A DNA stretch of 64,000 nucleotides, from the NCBI RefSeq assembly GCF_963678635.1, contig NC_087063.1, positions 12,870,368 through 12,934,367 on the forward strand, written 5' to 3'. This document shows, piece after piece, positions 40,979-50,981 of this stretch. The stretch comes from Symsagittifera roscoffensis. Taxonomy: Eukaryota > Xenacoelomorpha > Acoela > Convolutidae. The notes below the pieces were generated by a model that was given only the letters and a program-made list of their open reading frames with translations, was not told where the DNA came from and did not search any database. The position numbers and the translations under genes were made by a program. Numbering within the stretch: position 1 is the stretch's first letter; the number at the start of each line of letters is the position of its first letter.

Positions 40979-43969
40979 GAACCACTGTACCTTGTACCAC
41001 CACTTGCGCTCTAGTAAAAATTTTCTCAAAACACCCAACCTTACTGGACAAAAGTTAAAATCACCAACCCCCTTGTATTTATTTCTTTGAATATTTTGAT
41101 GAAAGCTGAAACCCAACTTGTTCTAGGTGTCTTGTGATCACCTGTGTGTCCAAAACCGATTAAAACTTTCTTCACCAAAAGCGTCAAAAATTTAACAGAG
41201 GAAAAAAAATATCGATAAAAGCAAAAAAAAATTTGTACCCACCTAAAATTCAAAGGTGACTTGTGTCAACCCTTTATCTGAACAACAACAGAAAAAATGT
41301 CTGGTACCTGATTGCCACGCGTTCTCCTCCCCCCTGCCAGCGATCTTATGGGGTATCACAAAAACTGTCTATGTCCATTCCCCCCTCCCGATCCGACCAG
41401 GGTACCTAACTTAATTCGATGTTAAATTTGGATATCCGCTTCTTATAACCGACGCGTGTGAGAATCTAATGTAACTAAATCGACGATGCCGATCAATTAG
41501 TTACTCTAATGTGTCCCCCCTTTTTACACTTTACAACCATCAACCTCTAACCTAACCAGCCCCCCTTCTAACCTCCCCCCTCTTTAGCCCCCCTCTTAAG
41601 CCGAAAATTCCCTTAAGCGCCGGGTGCTAAACATCTCGAGACAAAACCGTAGACCTGTTTCCAGGCCTGCTTGAGTAAAAACTTCCTCAAAACAATGGGG
41701 TTCCGCTTATCCAATTTTACACTTATTTCCTATAATGTAATGTGGATTTTAACGATACCCGTTTGTCCAACTTGAGAACACCCCGTCCTCTCTTGTTGCT
41801 CTGATTCCGTGCTGGTTGTTTCCTTGACTTGTCTTGCCCCTAATCACTAGCACCACTTTCCCACTTGGCTGGTCGCCTGTTCCAGTCAACTCTCCTAATG
41901 GTCCAATTAAGTCCCTGTGAACCACTTTCCCACTTGGCTGGTCACCTGTTCCAGTCAAGTCTCCTAATGGTCCAGCTAAGTCCCTGTGAACCACTTTCCC
42001 TTTCGTCTGGTCACCTGTTCCAGTCACGTCTCCTAATGGTCCAGCTAAGTTGCAAGCTATCTGAAAATCCGTTACAACGCCCCACACTCGGGCACCTTTT
42101 CGGATTGCTGAAATGATCGAAACGATCGGTCTTATAAAAAAACAGTATGATTATACTATTTAATTGATATAAAGGTTTGATCCAACTAATTTGGTGTCAA
42201 AGTCACTGTTATTTTTTTGTTTTATAGTTTTTGTTCCTTTTTCTGTTCTTTTTCGGTTTTTGTTTCGCTTTTTGTCTTTTGTTAGTTTTTTCGTCCCCCC
42301 TAGTTACCCCCCTTTACTCGGTTAGCTAAGCCTCGTTCGGAGAGCGTACCAGGAAGTTTTCTGGAGTTTTCTTAAAAAGCTATCACGGTACAACCGGAAG
42401 GCTTACACGTTCCCGCTGAAACGTACCACCGGTACTCTAGAATGGGCATGTAGCCCGGAGCTGCGTCAAGCGGATTCGACTCCGTAGTCATGATGTCGTA
42501 AAAACACCCAGGAGCGCTATAAAAACACTATGTAATAGTCGCCTACTTCGGTCACATATGAGGCTTAAGATGAATAGGCCCTATAACCATTGACTCAAGA
42601 GCCAGGGACACTATCTCTCGTGTTTTTCTACCTCTGTAACAGTCGCCTACTTCGGTCACATATGAGGCTTAAGAAAAATAGGCCCTATAACCATTGGCTC
42701 AGGAGTCAGGGACACTATCTCTTGTGTTTTTCTACCTCAAAACGGTCGGAGCCAATTCCATTTACTTGCGACATGAGACTAAAACCCGTTACAGCTTAAA
42801 GGCCACTACCAAAATACCCCCCACTCCAGAAAATAAGAACGTCCCCATACTTAGGTCTCAAAATACCCAAAATTTACAAAGGCCGTTAAAAACAGGGTCG
42901 GAACAATCCGTTAAGTTACTTTTTATTGGACAGTGGAACTTTGATGCATTTCAGATAGATCAACCTAAAACTCGCCTTATCTCAACATAATTGTCACAAA
43001 ATACACTCGGGAAAATTAAATTAGGTACTCACATAGCAGCACACTTGAGAATCAGAGTATTTAAGCTAATTAGTAACTCTAGAATAAATATGATTGAATA
43101 TAACTCGAGAAGTTTGCTATCAATGAATTCCAATCAAAGGAAATGAGTTTTAACTTGAGAATATAGTGTTGGGGTATGAACAATTGGAAGACTTCAGTTG
43201 TCTACCTTTCCTCTGAAGGTTCACTCTAGTTCAGCTGAATTTCGATGTTCTTTCGTAATCACTCTGTCTCCTATATCAAGATAGGACAGCTCTACTCTCG
43301 TGTTTTTTACTAGAATCTCGGAAATTTCGAATAGCAATTTCCCGCTGTTTTTTCTGCCACTTTCCCGCAATTGCAATTCGGTCATTCTGATTTTATTTCT
43401 GGTGTTTTCAGTTGTCGCGAGAAAGTTGAGCTTGACAGCATTCCAGTCAAAGAAAATTCTGATGTTTTCAGTTGTCGCGAGAAAGTTGAGCATAACAGGC
43501 TCAATTCGAATTTTCGAAAAATTAAACTTCATCCCAAAACTACGTATTTCGTATTCCTCAAGGTCAAACTTCCAGATATGACCGACTGGCACATACTCCC
43601 CGGACTCAAGATCGATGTCCTCATCGCATGCTGTTGTCTGTCAGTGAATCCCCAGAAAACCGAGTGTTGCTCAAGGTACAGTGCCAGTGGCCATTTACAG
43701 AAGTTTGCAGCAGACTTAAGTTTATCTACACCCCAGAAATCACAACCATGTAAAATTTTCACACTATCGCTGAACAGCAATCAAAATCTGCACACACCTG
43801 CACCATTGAATTTTCGCTTTTCAAGCTAGTAATTTAAAACTTCTTTTGTCCTATTCAATCAGGAAATTGTCATGCAACATTTTGATTTATATAATAGATA
43901 TAACATATTAATAACAATATCTCATCTGTTAAAAAAATTTTTCGTGAACCCAGATTTCATCCAAGTTCA
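40979..43969 (-). repeat. Leader plus LTR-like block between copies 3 and 4 (most complete)
   Basis: The most complete terminal block. It ends at about 43,969 next to the polypurine tract of copy 4 and continues without interruption into the leader array of copy 3. It includes the 69-bp triplet (41,854-42,049), the 104-bp tandem duplication (about 42,590 and 42,694) and, on the coding strand near 43,883-43,896, a ttatataaatc word that could be a TATA box. About 3 kb for LTR plus leader; the inner boundary is not resolved. Confidence 0.65.
41854..42049. repeat. Three 69-bp tandem repeats in LTR block, copies 3/4
   Basis: Same array as 30,871-31,066, base for base as far as I can see, 10,983 bases apart. 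Confidence 0.85.
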
Positions 43970-43977
43970 CCCTCGAG

Positions 43978-43995
43978 CCTCTTTCCTTCCCTCTC
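43978..43995 (-). promoter_or_regulatory. Candidate polypurine tract, copy 4
   Basis: 18-nt pyrimidine run on the plus strand, equivalent to 3,363-3,380, lying between the ORF4 end and the LTR block. Agreement between the two diverged copies supports the assignment. Confidence 0.55.
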
Positions 43996-44049
43996 AAGAC
44001 TCAAGACTCTAGAATTTTGCATTTAGCTACCTGCTCATCTCGCGTTCTT

Positions 44050-44787
44050 CGCCTTCGAGGTACCCGACACAGACGTATTTGACACCGTAATCTGTTTCAA
44101 CAGTGCCTCTTCATCATCGGAGTTAAGCACGATATCTTCCCAAGGCTTTCAGCTGTTCATAGGACCGCATCCATTCCCTTTGCTCCTGCAACCTCTTTGC
44201 TTGGTTGGGCAAACTCTTCACCCTCGACTCTCGGTTCAAACAGAAGGAATTGTGCAGACTCAGGCTCACGTTCTTCGCCAAGTCTTCCTCCAGTATCGAC
44301 TCTCTCGCCTTAGTATTGTTTCTTGACACCCTACCAACTCTTTTCCACCCCGTCGTGATCGCATTTCGATGGGTCAGCAGAGGTCTTTTGAAAGCTTCCG
44401 GTCCTATCTCGGCCAGGAATTGTCGATATTCCTTTTGATATTTCTTCATATGATGATAAGGAAAGAACCTTATGCGGCTCCATACGTGCCTGACCTCCAT
44501 TGGAATGGCGAATACTTTGCTACTTTGCATGCAGTCTCAAACAACTCGAGTCTCCTGTTGTAGTCTATAGCGTGTATCGATTCTGCCGTAGGTGCCTTCG
44601 ACTCCCTGTACTTCGTTACATTTTCTTCGATCCATCGTAATGCCAACATCGTGCTCACCACCAAGATGGTCACCTTCTGCTGATGATCGGGCAATCCTAT
44701 CGACCGAATTTCTTCCACATCCCATACCAGGCAGAGGTTTGCGTGATACGGATACCACATCTTTGTGCCAGACAGTGGCATGGACAT
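44050..44787 (-). pseudogene. ORF4 C-terminal part, copy 4
   Basis: Frames 44,470-44,787 and 44,123-44,530 matching 3,450-4,200. Conserved words are LCLVWDVEEIRSIGLPDHQQ, KVTILVVSTMLALRW, VWSRIRFFP, HMKKYQKEYRQF and LLTHRNAITTGWKRVGRV. Relative to copy 1 there is a deletion near 44,455 (the FRATLTSWLYIATKD stretch is missing) and a frame change near the acidic end. Function unknown. Confidence 0.55.
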
Positions 44788-45323
44788 TCCCCATGTGTGA
44801 GGTCAATACTCCTAAGGTTGCGCTCTCCCGAGGCTTCTAGGAGAGGTTCAAGTTCCATCATTTTCTCGTGTATCGTATCGTTCCCCTCCATGTTTGGAGC
44901 ACCACCCATCGGTTTCCCGATCACGTTTTGTCTCTCGTGGTCACTTGTGTTTTCACTTTCCAAACCCAAAAGTTCTTCCCCCCAGATTTCACTCAAGTCA
45001 TCCCTCTGCTCTCTCGGCACTGTTCCTCGGATTTTTCTCAATAACCTGTGTGAGTGATGCGACATCCGAGCCAATCTTACGCACTTGGGCACTGAGAAGG
45101 CCTTGTCTATTAATACCCTTTGGCTGGATACCTCCACCATCGCCATGTGCAATGGGTAGTGTCTGCCACATAAGTTGACCATCACTGACCCCACTAGAGA
45201 CTTCGCATTTAGAGGCAGACCATAAGCTTCGCTCATAGGAAATCCCATTTCCACCTCAAGACCGACCTTCCAGCTTTTGATGTGTTTCTGGGTTACCTGC
45301 AACACCCCGGGCCATGATTGTTC
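44697..45323 (-). pseudogene. ORF4 segment downstream of the insertion, copy 4
   Basis: Open from the insertion edge (EQSWPGVLQVTQKHIKSW) through HYPLHMAMVEVSSQRVL, LARMSHHSHRLLRKI and GTVPREQRDDLSEIWGEELL to LEPLLEASGERNLRSI. In copy 1 the same stretch is split by a frameshift and two stops, so this copy shows the native frame. No recognised domain. Confidence 0.6.
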
Positions 45324-46664
45324 CATTTGACAGATACATTTGACAGATACGAGGCGTTCACAAGAAAGCAAAACAAGACGGAAACCCTTGAGCAGTTCCA
45401 CTGTGGCCTTACGGAATTGGTCATTAAGGGTAACTTCAAATGTCCTAATTGCAAGGATAACACTATGGAGACTGAAATTATTAGAGTATTATTCACAGCA
45501 AATATGACAAATGATGAGGTACAAAAAGACCTACTGGCCGAGACGAAAACCCCCGACCAAGCGTTTGAATATGCAATACGCAGGGAAAAAGGTTTGGAAA
45601 TTCAACTGCAAATACGCAAGCAAGGATCATCAGCAATTTCTCCTCAGCAAACGGGCATAAAGTCCAAACCAGTTGGGTTCATTCAAAGACGAGGAAGGGT
45701 TTCGTACCGCAATAATAGACGAGGGAACAACAGGGGTCGAGGACAACCACAGCGGGGAAACTCGCAACGACAAGACAGAGACAGGAAACAATCTTGCTTT
45801 AAGTGCGGTAATCCGTTCGGACCTGGTCACCTCCAACAATGTCCGGCTAAAGATAAAATCTGCAATAAATGCACGAAAAGAGGACACTACGCAAGACTCT
45901 GTAATTCCTCAAACGTTAATGCAATCAGTAAAGAAACAGATCCCGAATTAAATATGCAGGACACAGATATAGCGGCGTATGTTGATTATCTCCAGGCAGG
46001 GGATGTCATTCCGGGATGGGAACTCATCCACCCAGATGACAACAGTGTAAATGCTGTAAACTTTCACGAAGAAACGGCAGAAAAACTAACGACGGACGAT
46101 TTAATAGGACACCTCATTCGAGTTAAGATAGGGAATAAAAATATTACCTTCATTGCAGATACCGGGTCTCCAACGTCAGTTGTAAACAATAAAACAGCGG
46201 TTACATTACAGAATACAGTGTCAAGGGCCAGACGCATTCAAATCAATCAAGACGACGAAGCTAATAGAGTGGTCTGCTACAATGGTTACAAAATTCCGGC
46301 GTTCGGCAGGCTGATTGCCCCTATAGAGTCAGGAGGGTGGACGATCGACACCGCGCCATTTGTCGTGGTTGACAATAAACGGGCGAATATCCTGGGAAGA
46401 AATCACCTACCGCAACTAGGAATCCATCTTCAACAAGAAAAACTAACTGGTAAGTCAATCAATTATATAACTGACTCAGAACGATCAGACACAGTCATTA
46501 CAAATTGGGTCAAATCATCATACCCGGGGTTGTGCACACGCATCGGACGAGCAAGGGACCAGAGAATCCGGCGGGAAAAACATCAACACCTACGAGCCCC
46601 AAACGAAAGCCACCAAAGAACATCGAGGAACTTATCCGGCAAACAACAAACAGAAGGACTCTAG
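45318..46664 (+). CDS. Gag-protease fragment of a second Gypsy-type element
   Basis: 448-codon frame on the opposite strand to everything else. It has a capsid-like start (FTRKQNKTETLEQFHCGL, ETEIIRVLFTANMTNDEVQ), an Arg/Gly/Gln-rich stretch, two zinc knuckles (CFKCGNPFGPGHLQQC and CNKCTKRGHYARLC) and a retropepsin with FIADTGSPTSVVNN and ANILGRNHLPQLG. The later WVKSSYPGLCTRIGRA looks like the run-in to RT, after which the frame decays. It is unrelated in sequence to the minus-strand gag and more A-rich. The first codons lie in the inverted repeat, so the true gag start is missing. Confidence 0.8.
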   Translation: MFHLTDTFDRYEAFTRKQNKTETLEQFHCGLTELVIKGNFKCPNCKDNTMETEIIRVLFTANMTNDEVQKDLLAETKTPDQAFEYAIRREKGLEIQLQIRKQGSSAISPQQTGIKSKPVGFIQRRGRVSYRNNRRGNNRGRGQPQRGNSQRQDRDRKQSCFKCGNPFGPGHLQQCPAKDKICNKCTKRGHYARLCNSSNVNAISKETDPELNMQDTDIAAYVDYLQAGDVIPGWELIHPDDNSVNAVNFHEETAEKLTTDDLIGHLIRVKIGNKNITFIADTGSPTSVVNNKTAVTLQNTVSRARRIQINQDDEANRVVCYNGYKIPAFGRLIAPIESGGWTIDTAPFVVVDNKRANILGRNHLPQLGIHLQQEKLTGKSINYITDSERSDTVITNWVKSSYPGLCTRIGRARDQRIRREKHQHLRAPNESHQRTSRNLSGKQQTEGL

Positions 46665-46945
46665 GACAACAACGTATCCATAAAACGATACCGACAACAT
46701 CAAAAAATCCATCGTTAAGAAACCCACCAACGGCTACGAGAAATCTTAAGTCTCCAGCCGAAAAGGAAGGGGCAGCCCAGAGAAAACACGCAGGGGTAAC
46801 AACTACATAGAATTTGAGTGTGACACGTCAATTTCAATATCATCGGACGATTCTATTAATCAAGATATGACGCAATCGCTAAACATGCCCCCAGCCAAAA
46901 TTCATTTTGGAACAGTCAAATGTAACGCCTCGTATCTGTCAAATG
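45324..46945 (+). mobile_element. Insertion in ORF4 with perfect 22-bp terminal inverted repeats
   Basis: About 1.6 kb absent from copy 1. The left inverted repeat (45,337-45,358, catttgacagatacgaggcg plus tt) is matched exactly in reverse complement at 46,924-46,945. A 13-bp extra copy of its start (catttgacagata) precedes it at 45,324. A TTC lies just outside each end, a possible 3-bp target duplication, but about 10 host bases are missing compared with copy 1. Contents are gag, protease and a decayed tail (46,665-46,923) with no RT or integrase. It could be a TIR-bounded element or a retro-fragment with a fold-back end. Confidence 0.65.
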
Positions 46946-48145
46946 TTCACCAAATGGTGTTCCGACTCTAGCCTCTCCAGTGACTGCAGACTGCACATCC
47001 TTGAGAAGAATCCTAGAGCTGTTGCTATATTCACAGTGGTACTCGCGTAACACTCAGCCACTATCTGTACTTCACTCTTCTCCCTCTCTGTGATATCTTC
47101 AAACCAAGTAACAAGATCTTCTTTTTGGAAGGATTGTATCCTAACGCATGACCGTCCATCACAGGTGTGCTCGCCACTCCCACACGTCGAGTCAAGACAA
47201 CTATTCGGCTCCATCTTCTTCGCCGACCCTAGTTTACTCGTCGCTTCGCCTGACTCCTTCACCTGAGGCAAGATCAGCTTGTGCACTATACTCAATGTTG
47301 CCAGATCTTCGTCCTCCGCCGGTGCTAACCTCACTCGTTCCGTGACTTCCTCGATCAGGCTCGCGTGGGGATATGGACACCAGGAGGGCCTTAGCAAATT
47401 CCACGCCACTCCTAGATTCGTGACTAACATGCCGTTCCCGTTACCCATCTTCAGCTCGACTCTTTTACTTGAGCCCGGCACGCTTATCACCTCTGGTGTT
47501 TTCTCGAGAATCAAGCCCAAGTTCGGTCTCTCTCTCTCTCTACTGTGTCTATTTCCACGACACGTACTGATATTCTCCCTCCTTATTGGGTTTCAAGTAC
47601 TCTCCTGATGAGGCCAAGTTACAGTGTACATCGTGTCCCTCCTCAAACTTCTTGTTGTAGAATCTCCGTATCTCGTCTAACTTTCTGTGGCTCTCTAGAG
47701 ACTGCCTGGAACCATCCTCATTTTCTACCCCAGGACTCTGGTATACATTCAAGATGACTGCTGAGATTCTCCTTTCCACTGTCTTACTTCCGATTGCTCT
47801 TTGTTGACATGCTAGGATGGTACTGTCGGTCATCACCGACATTATCCCCCTCAATAAACAAGTAGCGTATTTCCTCATTGCCAGGCTCAAGCCTGAATTA
47901 TCCCTAGCAATGTGTTGCATCAATGTCTGATATATTTCTAGATTTTTTCCACCCAGTTTCAACTTGTCATGCGAGGTCAGCGTTTCTAATTCTATTCCCA
48001 CCAGGCTCCACGCGAACATCAGTTGTCCCGCTGTTCTAACGAAGGGATTCGCCATCAACGGCGACGCCGATGAGGATGTCCTCATCGCTTCTTCAAAATG
48101 ATCTCTTAACAAGTTCTGCCAAGTTCTCTTCAGTTGACTCCTCAA
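46946..48145 (-). pseudogene. ORF4 middle part, copy 4
   Basis: Frames 47,549-48,145 (FVRTAGQLMFAWSLVGIELE, RKLDEIRRF, NKKFEEGHDVH) and 46,946-47,520 (PSWCPYPHAS, EEVTERVRLAPAEDE, a cysteine cluster with CLDSTC and HTCDGRSC, CSLQSLERLESEHHLV). About 47,520-47,560 carries a deletion relative to copy 1. The last codons before 46,946 run into the insertion. Confidence 0.55.
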
Positions 48146-48190
48146 TTCTAATTTGTTAATCTCAGCTTTCTGCTGGGTAGCCCAGTTGCG

Positions 48191-48724
48191 TCACTTGCGT
48201 GACACTCCACTGTCGAGTTTCTTTAGGCAGTCTTCCAATTCCTTCAATGTCTTCAGGGCCACCCACCACGGCCGGGAGGTGTTCCTCGTTTTATTCTTCT
48301 CAAGAGAATCACTAGTTACTTGCTTCCCAGTGGCCTGGTGTTCATTTGAGACCCACTCTCTGCCTACATCCACTTCCCATGTCTGCCCGCTCGTCGAACC
48401 TAGTTTCATATTCGTCCTCTGGGGCCTGAAGTCTTCTTCCGTTGTCGAGTTGGTGGAAACCTCCATCTCTTTTTCTACCGCGAGCAATTTCCTTGGTTCG
48501 GAGCTACTCTTGTAGGCTGCTGTCCTCCACCGTGCCAGAACCATGGGAGCCGTCGCTCTCAGGTTTTTCTCTGAGACTGCGTCCGCCGAAGGACTATCCA
48601 ACCCTTCTACCTCTGTCTTCCTCTTGCGAGACTTCACGTCTTTACTTGTGGGCGTTGCCGTTATCATCACTGATTCGACATCCTTGTCTCCATCCAACCC
48701 TTCCAACTCTTGCCTCCCCCTGCT
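48191..48724 (-). CDS. ORF4 N-terminal part, copy 4 (unknown)
   Basis: 171-codon frame matching 6,100-6,618: a basic cluster (KSRKRKTEVEG), APMVLARWRTAAYKSSSEPR, TWEVDVGREW, RPWWVALKTL and KKLDSGVSRK, then a stop at about 48,191 where copy 1 continues (RKRRNWATRQKAE). The frame is open back to about 48,724 and overlaps the end of ORF3 in the -1 frame, exactly as in copy 1. Confidence 0.5.
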   Translation of the reverse strand, partial: SRGRQELEGLDGDKDVESVMITATPTSKDVKSRKRKTEVEGLDSPSADAVSEKNLRATAPMVLARWRTAAYKSSSEPRKLLAVEKEMEVSTNSTTEEDFRPQRTNMKLGSTSGQTWEVDVGREWVSNEHQATGKQVTSDSLEKNKTRNTSRPWWVALKTLKELEDCLKKLDSGVSRK

Positions 48725-49716
48725 CGAGCCTTAAGGATATTAGTACTTTTAATTATTTCACTAGTCTCAACCTTATCCCCCCTTACACCTTCAACTATTT
48801 TATTGACAGTTTTTTGTTTCAGAGTAGAGCTGTTTTTACATTCGTCTTCTTTGATCTTCGGTGGCGCCTCTCTCAATTCGACCATCTTGCTCAGCAGCTC
48901 TCCTCTTGCTTTTTCATCCAGACCTGTTGACATCAGGACAGGTTCCCCGAACTTCACCACCGTATTCCACAGTTCTTCTTTGAAATTGTCTAGTGTGATC
49001 TCGCTTTTCGTTTCTTGGTTAAATTCCCTCAAGAATTCTCGCCAAGCCTTAGAGTCCCTAAGAACATGGTCTTGTTTCCTTCGAAGGTATTTTTTTCGCT
49101 TTCCTCCGCACTCAAGAGTATCATTCCCATATTGGAAGTCTCGCTCGACAGTGGCAACTAGATTCTTGCGGGGAGATGAGTTCAGAGGTTGTGTGGCAGT
49201 ATCTGCCCAATCGCCTCCGCTCAGGTCTTTCAGCAGTTCTTGAGTGGTGAAATCCTCCTCTGCTGTTTTTGGTTCAGGCGTGTTCCCTATTTCCATTTCC
49301 TCTCCTGTCTCACTGAGAGTGTCATCCATGCTTTCTTCTTCTGACTCTGCCTTCTTTCTCTCAAGTATCCTCCTGAACCGATCTTCTACGGGGCCGCTTC
49401 TTTTGTCTCCAGGGGTGCCCACTGACAGGGGTGATGGTGTCGTTGGGTCCGATTTTTTATATTCCGTCAGAGCCACATACAGCGGGCCTGCCGCATCCAG
49501 CTCCTCCCCTTCCTGTCTCATCTCCACCTGTTCCAATCCGTAAGGCGCCCGGTATTTTTTTGTGGGAAACTTCATTTCGTCTTTTAGCGCAATGTGCCTT
49601 TCTTCTACAATCATCCTGCCATCGTCCCACACCGTTAACATGTTCTCCAAACCCGCCCGATCAAGCGTCCTCAAGATCTCTCGCACCTCGAATTTTGGGG
49701 GCATTGAGCTTCTCAT
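48667..49716 (-). CDS. ORF3 C-terminal part, copy 4
   Basis: 349-codon frame containing KFEVREILRTLDRA, YRAPYGLEQVEM, TPSPLSVGTPGDKRS, FKEELWNTVVKFGEPVLM and GLDEKARGELLSKM, ending KARAGGGKSWKG. It joins two copy-1 pieces (7,145-7,753 and 6,555-7,187) into one and so shows the native continuity. A stretch of about 40 codons near 49,100-49,160 is out of frame through two compensating indels. Family unknown. Confidence 0.6.
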   Translation of the reverse strand: MRSSMPPKFEVREILRTLDRAGLENMLTVWDDGRMIVEERHIALKDEMKFPTKKYRAPYGLEQVEMRQEGEELDAAGPLYVALTEYKKSDPTTPSPLSVGTPGDKRSGPVEDRFRRILERKKAESEEESMDDTLSETGEEMEIGNTPEPKTAEEDFTTQELLKDLSGGDWADTATQPLNSSPRKNLVATVERDFQYGNDTLECGGKRKKYLRRKQDHVLRDSKAWREFLREFNQETKSEITLDNFKEELWNTVVKFGEPVLMSTGLDEKARGELLSKMVELREAPPKIKEDECKNSSTLKQKTVNKIVEGVRGDKVETSEIIKSTNILKARAGGGKSWKGWMETRMSNQ

Positions 49717-50974
49717 CTTCTTCGATTGAGTCGTCCATGAGTTTATTTTTATATCACAGGTGTGGAAATAGACCGCTGCGGTATAGCCGATGAACAGGGG
49801 ATCCCAGCCATCGGTGAATTCTCTTTGCTGCCTCTCCGCCGCTGCTCTCGCGAACAGGATGGGAGCACCAGGGAACTATTCATTCCCAGGGTCGTTCTCC
49901 GGACCGTTGGGAACTCGGGAATGGTTGCTGGCAAGATTTCTTTCTCTAGTATCGCCTCCAGCTCCCTTTTCACCAACTCGAAATTTTTCTTCCATGCGGG
50001 AATTCTCAAGATCTCTTGTCCACGCGCCGTCAGGGGATTCAAGTTCCAGAGCTTGGGATGAGTCTCGATGGGGCCTTCACTTTTTCCCCCATCCTGCACT
50101 GCAGTTGCCCCCGGAAGTTGTATACCACCAACTTGGGATCTTTCACTTTTCCAAAGAGTACCGTGTTACTCATTTGCGCTCTCAGCACCTCTTGCTGACA
50201 CCAGTTGAGTGCCGTCCCATCCAACGCACTTATCAGGCTCAAGTGTGCCACAGAGTTGCGGTAAGCCGCCACTAGAGGATCCGGAAACGCGTATGTTACA
50301 GCTGGTCCGTAAATGCAAGTTACGACCTCCTCCAGCCCCCGGATCATTCCCAATGGGTTTGATCTCATCGCCAGGCACAGGTCTGTCAACAGAGGCATGC
50401 CACCATTCACCTGTCTCCATTCATCTTTCGTTTTCGGGTTCTTCTCCTCGCCAGTCATATGTCGATTCTGCATCAGGAGATATTCCACCAGCAGCGTCTT
50501 CAGTCCAGCAGCACATTTATATGAGTAGGTGTCTATGCTCGAGTGGGTCTTTCCCATCGGCAACGGCTCCCCATTTTTCGTCAGCCGATGAAATGACACC
50601 AGCTCACCATGGGTCAGGAGCACCAGTGCCAGATATCTATCAATCCGTAGTGTTTCCACACCCCGACTGAACATATACGCTGGACCCTTGTTGAATAGGT
50701 ACCTCGGGTAAACCAGGTACAGGGCCAACAAAAAACTTATGGGCATGCTCAGTATTTCTTGTACAAAGGCCCCGAAAATGGTCTCCTTCGCACTAAACAC
50801 TCCAGCCATGAATTCCTTCTCCCAACAAGGACTCAAGAACTTGAGAATCTCGTGATCTTTTCTTGTCCTCAGCTCGCCCTTCGCGTGCTCCCTCCAGAAT
50901 GCCCCGATGGTGACCTCGTTTGCAGCCGTGACGAACCTGGTCACCGTCATCTCCCTGCTCTCGGCCACTTCCAA
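49717..50974 (-). pseudogene. ORF3 helical/hydrophobic region, copy 4
   Basis: Frame 50,039-50,974 (RFVTAANEVTIGAFW, SFLLALYLVYPRYLF, YSYKCAAGLKTLLVEYLLMQ, VTCIYGPAVTYAFPDP, LNWCQQEVLRAQMSN, YNFRGQLQCRMGEKVKAP) and 49,749-50,099 (PAWKKNFELVKRELEA). The second half is deleted from copy 1. A stop or frame change near 49,890 breaks continuity with the C-terminal part. A small deletion near 50,980 separates it from the SGNH-like ORF. Confidence 0.55.
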
Positions 50975-50981
50975 CTGCTCC

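Noticed and set aside
40202-41116. Long open frames on both strands through the minisatellites (270 and 301 codons here, similar in copies 1, 2 and 4)
   Set aside because: They arise because the 15- and 21-base units are multiples of three and lack stops. The translation is a pure five-residue repeat in every frame and strand, with no non-repetitive coding flank.
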